Shown one piece after another: positions 18,227 through 25,442 of a stretch of DNA of 29,271 nt. This DNA comes from an uncultured Planctomycetota bacterium. GTDB taxonomy: Bacteria > Planctomycetota > Planctomycetia > Pirellulales > UBA1268. How positions within the stretch are numbered: position 1 is the stretch's first letter; each line of letters opens with the position of its first letter. The position numbers and the translations under genes are program-made. The notes below the pieces were generated by a model. It saw only the letters and a list, made by a program, of their open reading frames with translations, was not told the DNA's origin and did not search any database. The DNA lies in the NCBI GenBank assembly GCA_905477565.1, contig CAJQGO010000035.1, positions 1 to 29,271 on the forward strand, read 5' to 3'.

Positions 18227-20026
18227 ATGCGTACAACTCATAATCAAGCCATTACTAAAAAAACAGACCGGTATATCGTCATCGTGATATTGATATCACT
18301 TCTGGCAACTACATGCCCAGTTGCATTTTCTGCCGGTAACAACGAAAAACTGCCAGACGTTCTTTCGGCTCAGCAAGAACGCATCCGCGTCATTGAAACC
18401 GCTGCAAAAACTTCGGTATCTATTTTTGCTGGCAGTTCCGGTGGAGGCTCTGGTGTTCTCATTAGCCCTGACGGATACGCCCTCACAAACTTTCACGTCG
18501 TCCAGCCAGCTGGAATTGCCATGCGATGTGGGCTCAACGATGGACAACTCTACGAGGCCGTCCTCGTGGGCCTGGATCCGACGGGCGATCTTGCAGTCAT
18601 AAAATTGATCGGAAAAGATGCCTTTCCATACGCTCCTATCGGTGACAGCGACACCGTTTCTGTCGGCGATGCCTGCTACACCATCGGCAATCCTTTTTTA
18701 CTAGCAACCAACCTCCAGCCGTCCGTGAGTGCGGGCATTGTTTCGGGGGTCCATCGCTATCAATTTCCGGCTGGCACTCTTCTCGAATACGCAGACTGTC
18801 TTCAGGTCGATGCCGCTATCAATCCAGGTAATTCCGGCGGAGGACTCTTTAATGCACGTGGAGAACTGATTGGTATTAACGGCCGTGCTTCATTTGAAAA
18901 ACGCGGCAGAATTAACGTCGGGGCAGGCTATGCCATTTCTTCCAATCAGGTTCACAATTTCTTAGGGATACTTAAAAGTGGCCATCTCGCAGACCATGCA
19001 ACCCTTGGGGCAACCGTTGCGACAAGTGCTGATGGACGAGTTGTTGTCTCCGATATCCTTGAATCTTCAGATACATGGCGAAAAGGACTGCGAATCGATG
19101 ACGAGATCATTGAATTGGCGGGAAGAAGTGTCCGTAGCGTCAATGCCTTCAAAAACATTCTTGGGACACTACCATCTGGCTGGCGAATTCCTGTAGTCTT
19201 CCGAAGGGCTGGAAGACCGAGTGAAATATTTGTTGAGCTAGCCGGAGTTCACACACCTGCAATGCTCAACGAACTCATGGCTGGACGCCGAGCACCCCCA
19301 TCAGAAAACAAACCTGGCGACAGACCAAAACCCAAACCAAACCCACTGGCACCTGATCCGAAAGACCTTCCCGAATCGATTCAAAAATTCTACGAACCTC
19401 GTTTTGGCTACGCCAACTTTTATTTCAACAGAATCGAACTTGAACGGGTCCGTGATACTCTCCAACGCAGAAAATCAGCGTCTGAAAAACAGGAAATATC
19501 ATGGAGATACCAAGGACGGCTTGAGGCCGGCGGCTCCTTTGAGATTGAACTGGGCGACCAGTCGGCAACAATTTCTCTTCCAACCGGAACATCTCGTTGG
19601 GAGCAGGCTGCTGCCGACGCAGGTCTTTCTGCTGAAGCTGGGTTTGACTCAAGCCCTCCAGGATCAGGAGGCATGCTAGCAGCATTAACAATGTGGCGAC
19701 GCCTTCTTATAAAAGGTGCGCAGGATATTGATGGACGCATCACCTATTGGGGGCAGCAGCCTCTTTATTCAACATCCACAAATCAGTTGGCTGATGTCCT
19801 TGAACTAACAACAAGCAGTTGTCGTTCTCGATTTTTTATTGATGAATTTGGAAATGTTTCGCACGTGACATTTTTTCTTGGAGCCTCCTCTACTTCATGC
19901 GACCTGCATTTCACTGGACTACGTAAACGCGGGCCATACTGGCAGCCAACGCACCTGACTGTCGACTACGACGGCGACCGCTTTGCTACATTCCACTTCG
20001 AGAAGGGAGAGCAAAAAAACAAATGA
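18227..20026 (+). CDS. HtrA-like (S1C) serine protease with PDZ and extra C-terminal domain
   Basis: 599 residues. A membrane or signal segment (YIVIVILISLLATTCPVAFS) leads to a trypsin-fold domain with the full triad: His90 in TNFHVV, Asp121 in GDLAVIK and Ser203 in NPGNSGGGLF. A PDZ domain follows at about 255-345 (VVVSDILESSDTWRKGLRID). After a Pro/Lys-rich linker (about 360-380) comes a domain of about 210 residues that I cannot assign, beta-rich by eye (GRLEAGGSFEIELGDQSATI). HtrA-type proteases degrade or refold envelope proteins; this should be periplasmic. Its stop codon overlaps the next start by 4 bp (ATGA), so the active enzyme and a degenerate relative are probably translated together. 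Activity is predicted, not shown. Confidence 0.93.
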   Translation: MRTTHNQAITKKTDRYIVIVILISLLATTCPVAFSAGNNEKLPDVLSAQQERIRVIETAAKTSVSIFAGSSGGGSGVLISPDGYALTNFHVVQPAGIAMRCGLNDGQLYEAVLVGLDPTGDLAVIKLIGKDAFPYAPIGDSDTVSVGDACYTIGNPFLLATNLQPSVSAGIVSGVHRYQFPAGTLLEYADCLQVDAAINPGNSGGGLFNARGELIGINGRASFEKRGRINVGAGYAISSNQVHNFLGILKSGHLADHATLGATVATSADGRVVVSDILESSDTWRKGLRIDDEIIELAGRSVRSVNAFKNILGTLPSGWRIPVVFRRAGRPSEIFVELAGVHTPAMLNELMAGRRAPPSENKPGDRPKPKPNPLAPDPKDLPESIQKFYEPRFGYANFYFNRIELERVRDTLQRRKSASEKQEISWRYQGRLEAGGSFEIELGDQSATISLPTGTSRWEQAAADAGLSAEAGFDSSPPGSGGMLAALTMWRRLLIKGAQDIDGRITYWGQQPLYSTSTNQLADVLELTTSSCRSRFFIDEFGNVSHVTFFLGASSTSCDLHFTGLRKRGPYWQPTHLTVDYDGDRFATFHFEKGEQKNK

Positions 20027-21093
20027 CTTTAAGAACCTCACACCCCACTGCCATATGGTCGAGAGTACTCCAAGTAGTCACAGTACTGGCTGTTCCTACG
20101 CTCGCACTCTGCGCGACTCGAGCGATGGGTGGTGACGTCACAGCAGTAAGTGTGGAGGCTGCAAGCCGTGTCGCGAAACTCTATGGAGCCGGTGGCATTC
20201 GTGGTCTAGAGTCATATCAAACAGGAATACTCGTCTCTCCATCGGGCCATATCTTGACAGTACTGAGTACAGCGATCGACTCAGAAGTGATTGATTGTGT
20301 TCTTGATGATGGCCGCCGCTATACCGCGAGCCTCGTTGGCGCGGACCTGCGCCGAGAATTAGCAGTCTTAAAAATAGATGGCACGAATCTACCTTTTTTC
20401 AATCTTTCGGCGGACGCTCCTCGACAAGTTGTTGGAACCCGTGTGTTGGCTTTATCAAATCTTTTTGGGGTGGCCGTTGGTGACGAGCGGGTAAGCATTC
20501 AACAGGGCGTCATTGCGGCCCACGTACCGCTTCGAGCCCGCCGTGGGTCTCACGAAGCTGCATATCGTGGAAACGTCTATATTCTGGATTGCACAACCAA
20601 CAATCCGGGCTCTCCTGGTGGATGCCTCATTAACTGGCAGGGGAATTGTATTGGCATGCTTGGAAAGGAATTGCGATCTGCTGAAAATGCAACATGGTTG
20701 AGTTACGCAATTCCAACAAGTGAGCTGGCTCTAGGACTTGAAGCCATTCTCAGTGGAAGCAACAACGAATCACTTGCAGGCGAGAAAGAGGCTTCAGATT
20801 TTGACATCCGTTCACTTGGCCTGGAATTGGTTCCCGATTTACTCAATCTGACACCACCTTTTGTCGAGGCGATCATGCCAAACACGCAGGCTGCTGAAGC
20901 TGACTTGCAGGCTGATGATCTTATTGTCGCGGTTGGAAATCGCACCGTCACATCACAGCGTGGCCTTCGCCAAGAACTCTCCTATCTTATTCCTGGTGAC
21001 CTCATCCAACTGAATATCATACGTAATGGAAGAATCGTTCTGGTAGATTTGGGCGTCGTTCCCTCTCTCACTGAACCCAGAGGGAAAAGGTGA
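20023..21093 (+). CDS. S1C-type pseudoprotease with PDZ domain
   Basis: 356 residues with an N-terminal hydrophobic export segment (VLQVVTVLAVPTLALCA). The trypsin fold is recognisable (GILVSPSGHILT, RRELAVLK, NNPGSPGGCLINWQGNCIGM), but by-eye alignment to the preceding protease shows His replaced by Ser82, Asp by Glu112 and the nucleophile Ser by Pro198. A C-terminal PDZ-like domain (about 265-345; PNTQAAEADLQADDLIVAVG) is retained. The protein is therefore probably catalytically dead and works by binding peptides or the neighbouring proteases. The frame is intact and the protein full-length, so it does not look like a decaying gene. It overlaps the upstream protease by 4 bp and ends 3 bp before the next gene. 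Confidence 0.88.
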   Translation: MTLRTSHPTAIWSRVLQVVTVLAVPTLALCATRAMGGDVTAVSVEAASRVAKLYGAGGIRGLESYQTGILVSPSGHILTVLSTAIDSEVIDCVLDDGRRYTASLVGADLRRELAVLKIDGTNLPFFNLSADAPRQVVGTRVLALSNLFGVAVGDERVSIQQGVIAAHVPLRARRGSHEAAYRGNVYILDCTTNNPGSPGGCLINWQGNCIGMLGKELRSAENATWLSYAIPTSELALGLEAILSGSNNESLAGEKEASDFDIRSLGLELVPDLLNLTPPFVEAIMPNTQAAEADLQADDLIVAVGNRTVTSQRGLRQELSYLIPGDLIQLNIIRNGRIVLVDLGVVPSLTEPRGKR

Positions 21094-21096
21094 AAA

Positions 21097-23193
21097 ATGA
21101 ATGGTGTCTTCAGACGAATTACATACCAGGTGATGCTGGCCGTATGGCTTCTTTGTGCCGTGTCTGTGAATCCGTGCTACCCGGCTCAAGCCACACAACA
21201 GACACCAGCCGAAAGAGCCCTCGCCGAACAAACAGCTTTTCAAAACGCCCTGAATGGAATTGCTGATTCCGTTGTTCGAATAGAACCAAGTGGTTTATCT
21301 GCAGCCTCCCTACAAGGTGCGCGTGAAGGGACACCGACTGCAGGTCCATCGAGTGGGCTTGTCGTTGGAGCCGATGGTTGGATTCTTACTACTGAATTTG
21401 CCGTTCCCTCTGATATTGAAGAAGTAGTCATCACGCTGCCACCAAAGAAGAAAACAACAGGAAACACAAAGCAGTCGCCTAAACGGCTTGTGGGACGAGT
21501 CGCTGGACGAGACCTCAATCGGCGTCTGGTTCTTCTCAAGTGTGATCCTGAAGAGCCACTCACTGAAGCTCAATTTGTTCCTCAAGAAAACGTACGGACA
21601 GGTGAATGGGCACTTGCTGTTGGCCGAGTATGGGATCTCTATGAGCCAAGCGTCGCGATAGGCATTGTTTCTGCGGTAGGCCGATGCTGGGGCAGAGCCA
21701 TCCAAACCGATGCCGCAATATCGCCAGTGAATTACGGTGGGCCTTTGCTCAATATTGAGGGCAAGGTTTTTGGCATCATTGCACCACTTCCTGCAGAGAC
21801 TGCGGGCATGTCTACGGGAACCGAGTTGTATGACTCGGGTGTCGGGTTCGCCATACCTATGCACGACATTATTCCGCTCATTCCTCGACTCAAGAAAGGA
21901 GAAACACTCAAACCTGGGCTATTGGGAATTGGCTACTCGACAACGGACCCTATCAATGGACGCCCTCTTGTGGAAATAGTCCGAACTGGCTCGCCAGCAG
22001 CCAAATCGGGCCTTAAAAGTGGTGATCTCATCACACAAATAAACGGTCAGTCGATACAACGCATTGCAGATGTACGACATGTACTCACACCGAAACTGGC
22101 AGGCGACGCCGTCGAAATCACCGTTCAACGTCCAGAGAGAAAAGCACCACTGTCAATACGTGCTGTCCTCACTGGCAAACTACCACCGTGGAAGCGGTCA
22201 ATGCTTGGTATTGCTCCAGTGCGTCAGCCATCAAAGAGTAATGCAAAAAGCACAGAGGAGGGCGTCATTGTCAAGTGGACGTGGCCGAACAGTCCGGCAG
22301 AGAAAGCTGGTATTCAGCCTCAAGACGTGATCACTGGCGCCGCAATAGTTTCACAGACCAATGAAGAGGATCTTCCTCTGCGATCAATCACATCATCAAA
22401 CGAATTAGCCGGCCTCCTTGGTGGACTCACAACCAATACTGATGTCGTCCTCAAGATTCGCAACTCTAAAACATCCCGTAAGGTCCGAGTCACAACCGCA
22501 TCTTTCCCAGAACAGCCTTCAAATGAGGTGCCTGAATTCGACTCAACCAACAGGGTCACCCCACCACCTACAATCGTGAAGCTTGAAATCCCGGAGGTAG
22601 CGGAACCTTCATGGGCATTGATTCCGGAACAGCAGGATGGCCCGCCGGCTGGAGTCCTTGTGTTTTTTGACGAGCCATCTGGAATGCTTTCGGAAAAAGC
22701 TGTGACCGCCTGGACTTCGAACTGGCGGGAGGCTGTTGCCCACTATCGCGTTGCTCTGGTTTTAGTACCATCTTCAGATTCCGGCAGTTGGCGGCAAGCA
22801 GATCTAGAGAGGGTCGGAAAGACAATCGGCGCATTGTCGCAACGCTGCAAAATTGATCCAACCAGAATTGCCTTCGCTGGCTCAAAAGCAGGAGGGACGT
22901 TCGCTTGGCTGGGAGCAAATCGGTTTGACACGATAGCTCGTGGGGTCTGCTTAATCGATGCTGATATCCCTCGCCGAACACGTATCCGCGAAGCCTCTCC
23001 AGATCGTTTCCGTTGGGTACTTTTTGGCACTACAACCATGGAAAAAAATAAGGAGGAAGGAAACCAGCAGTTTCAAAAAACCATGAAACGGCTCCGTGAA
23101 GCTGGTCTCCCTGTCGGCGAACTATCGTTAGGAAATGAAACGGAAAGAGCATCTAAACTCTGCCAATGGGTCGAATCACTCGGAGTGCTTTAG
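21097..23193 (+). CDS. S1C-type pseudoprotease with two PDZ domains and a hydrolase-like domain
   Basis: 698 residues, preceded by AAGGTG close to the ATG. After a signal segment (VMLAVWLLCAVSVNPCYPAQ) a trypsin-like domain has LTTEFAV where HtrA has TNxHVV (His to Phe101), LNRRLVLLK (Asp to Arg143) and SPVNYGGPL (Ser to Tyr213). All three triad positions are lost while the flanking fold motifs stay. PDZ-like domains lie at about 258-350 (GSPAAKSGLKSGDLITQING) and 367-470 (SPAEKAGIQPQDVI). The C-terminal 200 residues look like an alpha/beta-hydrolase of the esterase type (DPTRIAFAGSKAGGTFAW, residues 587-604), but the nucleophile position of G-x-S-x-G appears to be Lys597. It is likely an exported binding or scaffold protein. 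Its stop codon overlaps that of the opposing photolyase-like gene. Confidence 0.87.
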   Translation: MNGVFRRITYQVMLAVWLLCAVSVNPCYPAQATQQTPAERALAEQTAFQNALNGIADSVVRIEPSGLSAASLQGAREGTPTAGPSSGLVVGADGWILTTEFAVPSDIEEVVITLPPKKKTTGNTKQSPKRLVGRVAGRDLNRRLVLLKCDPEEPLTEAQFVPQENVRTGEWALAVGRVWDLYEPSVAIGIVSAVGRCWGRAIQTDAAISPVNYGGPLLNIEGKVFGIIAPLPAETAGMSTGTELYDSGVGFAIPMHDIIPLIPRLKKGETLKPGLLGIGYSTTDPINGRPLVEIVRTGSPAAKSGLKSGDLITQINGQSIQRIADVRHVLTPKLAGDAVEITVQRPERKAPLSIRAVLTGKLPPWKRSMLGIAPVRQPSKSNAKSTEEGVIVKWTWPNSPAEKAGIQPQDVITGAAIVSQTNEEDLPLRSITSSNELAGLLGGLTTNTDVVLKIRNSKTSRKVRVTTASFPEQPSNEVPEFDSTNRVTPPPTIVKLEIPEVAEPSWALIPEQQDGPPAGVLVFFDEPSGMLSEKAVTAWTSNWREAVAHYRVALVLVPSSDSGSWRQADLERVGKTIGALSQRCKIDPTRIAFAGSKAGGTFAWLGANRFDTIARGVCLIDADIPRRTRIREASPDRFRWVLFGTTTMEKNKEEGNQQFQKTMKRLREAGLPVGELSLGNETERASKLCQWVESLGVL

Positions 23194-24563
23194 AACCTGT
23201 CATCAGCGAATGTGGGCCTTAGGGCTGTCTTCGACACTTTGTTCCAATACCTCGAAAATCTACCGAGATCTTTTACTTTACTGGCGTCACAAAAAGATGG
23301 CCAATCAAGAGAAACAACTGGCGTTGCATCGGACAGCCTGTCGACAACGTGACGCACGGCGGGACAGGATGTGTTCGCCATACTGATAGCGTTCACCTTA
23401 TGCGCGCGAGCTCTCTCCTCCAAAACCATAGCAGTATCTCCAAACCATATTTCCACCTCTGGAAGATCTGCCAAACACTCACAAATGAACGCTATGCGTT
23501 TATAGGAGGGAAGCTCATCAGATAGCCAGTGCTGGTCAAATACAAAAATTGCCGGCGACTCTGGAAAGCGAAGTTTGGCGGGAGAGCAAGCAGAAAGTGA
23601 ATCAAGAGTCATCCATACAAGCGATTCATCAGGGATATCCGAAGAGTCCCATGACACTACTGGCGGTATCGTCAGCCTGACTTCTCGCTCATCAGAACCA
23701 TTCATGAACAACTTTTCATTAAGCTGTTCGTAAGTTCCCTCAAAATCACAATGCCCGAAAGCAGGGCACGTTTCACAATAAATTCCAGCGGTAAAACGCT
23801 CTAAATTCTCACGGTTAAAAATATATGGCTTGCTAGAGAACGTTCCCGCAACCCACTGCCATGAAAAATTATTACTGGCGGGATCTGCGTCGAGAAGATG
23901 CTGAAGAAACCAGGCAGCTCCCACCCTCCAAGTCACTTTGCGAGTATGAACAAGCCAGGACGCAAGCCACATTCGTTCATGATTGTGAAGCCAACCATCG
24001 TGTATAAGTTTTTTACAAAAAGCATCGATACAGTCCAAGCCAGTTTCCCCGCGAGCAACCGTATCGGGAAGGTAGTCAATGACTTGTCCTCTATGCCTAG
24101 CGGCGGGAGTTTCAAAATCATGCCAGACTCCTTCAGGGCGAGCTGCACGAACCCGCTGCCAATAATCTCGCCATCCCAATTCGGCAATAAGTTTTTCGGC
24201 TTGCGATACTTGCTGTACTTTCGAAAGAGCTTCATCACGAACCTCTGTAAGAGCCAACACTCCGTGACGAAGCCACGGAGACAATTTTGTAACATCGCCT
24301 GAAACAAAATTCCTGGTGCGACCATACCGAGCTGGTTCGATCTTCTGAAGTTGTTCAATTGCTTTAAGTCGTCCTCCACGAAATTGACTTCTGGAGAAGT
24401 TTTCCATTTCAACTGGCATCGGAGGCGGTAGCTCGTGCCCGGTTACGAGATGGAACTCACGAGCAATTTGTGAATGCATCTCCTCAGAATCATTCCTGTA
24501 AGACTGCAGATTCTTCAAAACGGCACCTTTTTCATCTGCCCGAAATACAGGCACCAGGTGCAT
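23190..24563 (-). CDS. Photolyase/cryptochrome-family FAD protein, apparently permuted
   Basis: 457 residues from ATG at 24563; in-frame ATGs at 24479 and 24407 could instead be the start, since none has a well-spaced ribosome site. Residues about 60-262 carry the photolyase FAD-binding domain (FRGGRLKAIEQL, TKLSPWLRHGVL, ELGWRDYW, WLHNHERMWLASWLVHTRKV, NFSWQWVAGTFSSKPYIFN). C263, C266 and C272 form a C-x2-C-x5-C motif, a possible metal or Fe-S ligand set. The last 150 residues (LVWMTLDSLSACSP, AIFVFDQHW, YKRIAFICECLADLPEVEIW) resemble the Rossmann antenna domain that precedes the FAD domain in ordinary photolyases, so the order seems reversed. Expected activity is light-driven pyrimidine dimer repair or light sensing; the sequence alone cannot decide. 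Confidence 0.85.
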   Translation of the reverse strand: MHLVPVFRADEKGAVLKNLQSYRNDSEEMHSQIAREFHLVTGHELPPPMPVEMENFSRSQFRGGRLKAIEQLQKIEPARYGRTRNFVSGDVTKLSPWLRHGVLALTEVRDEALSKVQQVSQAEKLIAELGWRDYWQRVRAARPEGVWHDFETPAARHRGQVIDYLPDTVARGETGLDCIDAFCKKLIHDGWLHNHERMWLASWLVHTRKVTWRVGAAWFLQHLLDADPASNNFSWQWVAGTFSSKPYIFNRENLERFTAGIYCETCPAFGHCDFEGTYEQLNEKLFMNGSDEREVRLTIPPVVSWDSSDIPDESLVWMTLDSLSACSPAKLRFPESPAIFVFDQHWLSDELPSYKRIAFICECLADLPEVEIWFGDTAMVLEERARAHKVNAISMANTSCPAVRHVVDRLSDATPVVSLDWPSFCDASKVKDLGRFSRYWNKVSKTALRPTFADDRF

Positions 24564-25063
24564 GAATACGGGGCTTCAGAGAAATCTTGACTAAGAAATG
24601 AGACGCACAGAGTGGAACGCATAAGCCGGAAACACAGGGACTTCCTAATTCCCTGCCTCTCGCAGCATGTTCATGGAATGTCGGCACAGAACTTGCAACT
24701 ACATATTTTATAGGTGTGAGTAAATCTGCCCATGAGAAATCCCTTGAGCGTGTAACCAACCATCCGGTCTTGATGCCCCAGTGAGCGATCACCTCCCATT
24801 TTCGGGCGAACATGACGTGTTTCGCTGATCCTTTTCGCGAGTGCAGCAGTAAAAACAGCAACAAAAGATCGATTTCTATCAGCCAAAAACACGTGAGCCA
24901 AGCATGCAGCTAAATATATAAACCCTCCATATATGGATGCCCCAATGGCTTGGGTGAGCAGTCCGCCTAGCTCGCTCAGGTCGGGGCATCCGTATGCTTT
25001 GTTCGAAAAAAGGTACCATGCCGTAGGCTGGATATTGTTGTCATAAACTCAAAGGCGGATTCT
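24564..25063. other. Divergent intergenic region, no convincing gene
   Basis: 500 bp between the photolyase-like gene (- strand) and the P-II gene (+ strand), so it should hold promoters for both. Two overlapping minus-strand frames (24671-24901 and 24532-24864) of 76 and 110 codons exist but resemble no family I know and conflict with each other. The P-II side holds a long stem-loop and AT-rich DNA (TAAATATATA at 24911). I found no tRNA, and no promoter good enough to call. Confidence 0.5.
24930..24996. repeat. Long imperfect inverted repeat (stem-loop) upstream of P-II gene
   Basis: Arms 24930-24943 and 24983-24996 pair over 14 bp: nine perfect pairs (GGATGCCCC with GGGGCATCC) extended by five more, two of them G-T. 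Inside the loop, TGAGC (24955-24959) can pair with GCTCA (24974-24978). It ends 67 bp before the P-II start. No T-tract follows on either strand, so a simple terminator is unlikely; a leader RNA structure or protein-binding palindrome is possible. Confidence 0.6.
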
Positions 25064-25411
25064 GTGAAACTGATTATTGCAATCATCCAGCCCGATAAAC
25101 TTGAACGAGTCAAACAAGCCTTGTCAGAAGTTGAGGTCTTTCGTTTGACGATCCTCGATGTCCAGGGCTTCGGCAGGCAGCTTGGTCACGCGGAGACTTA
25201 CCGTGGTCATGAAATTGCAATCAATCTCTTGCGCAAGGTACAACTTCAAATAGCTATTAATGATGAATTCGTAGAGCCAACCATCCAAGCGATTCAGAAG
25301 GGTGGCCGATCGGGAGTAGCTGGAGAGATTGGTGACGGTAAAATTTTCATCCTACCTATGGATGAATGCGTCCGCATTCGCACAGGAGAGCGCGGAGAAG
25401 AAGCCATTTAG
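25064..25411 (+). CDS. P-II family nitrogen regulatory protein, no Tyr51
   Basis: 115 residues from GTG at 25064, giving the canonical P-II N-terminus (MKLIIAIIQPDKLERVKQAL). The fold motifs VQGFGRQLGH, YRG (46-48), EIGDGKIFILP and the C-loop RIRTGERGEEAI are all present. P-II trimers sense 2-oxoglutarate and ATP/ADP and control nitrogen enzymes and transporters. Here T-loop position 51, the Tyr uridylylated by GlnD in enterobacteria, is Ile, and position 49, the Ser phosphorylated in cyanobacteria, is His, so neither classical modification can occur at its usual site. The B-loop (GRSGVAGEIGDGK) looks about three residues longer than in GlnB. No ammonium transporter or glutamine synthetase gene adjoins it. 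glnB and glnK cannot be told apart here. Confidence 0.94.
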   Translation: MKLIIAIIQPDKLERVKQALSEVEVFRLTILDVQGFGRQLGHAETYRGHEIAINLLRKVQLQIAINDEFVEPTIQAIQKGGRSGVAGEIGDGKIFILPMDECVRIRTGERGEEAI

Positions 25412-25420
25412 AACATGGCT
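25402..25420. terminator. Possible weak bidirectional terminator hairpin
   Basis: AGCCAT and ATGGCT form a 6-bp stem with a 7-base loop containing the P-II stop codon, in the short gap between the convergent P-II and leuA genes. There is no clear T-run; on the leuA strand TCTTCTCC follows. Position supports a terminator, sequence only weakly. Confidence 0.22.
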
Positions 25421-25442
25421 CTAGAAATGAACCGCAGTGCGA

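Noticed and set aside
18227..23193. The two inactive protease-like genes as pseudogenes
   Set aside because: No stop, frameshift or truncation; signal peptides, fold motifs and PDZ domains are intact, so they are annotated as functional non-catalytic proteins.
24671..24901. 76-codon minus-strand frame upstream of the photolyase-like gene
   Set aside because: No family resemblance, no ribosome site and a conflicting overlapping frame; treated as spacer.
24961..25060. tRNA-like segment: GTCCGCC-TA-GCTC start, GGGC, TTCGAA and a distant GGCGGAT that could pair as an acceptor stem
   Set aside because: The anticodon stem does not pair, there is no T-arm at the right place, and the D-arm bases are better explained by the larger stem-loop.
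25021..25063. Possible sigma-54 promoter before the P-II gene
   Set aside because: A GG occurs but no GC at the required ten-base distance, so the -24/-12 pattern is not met.
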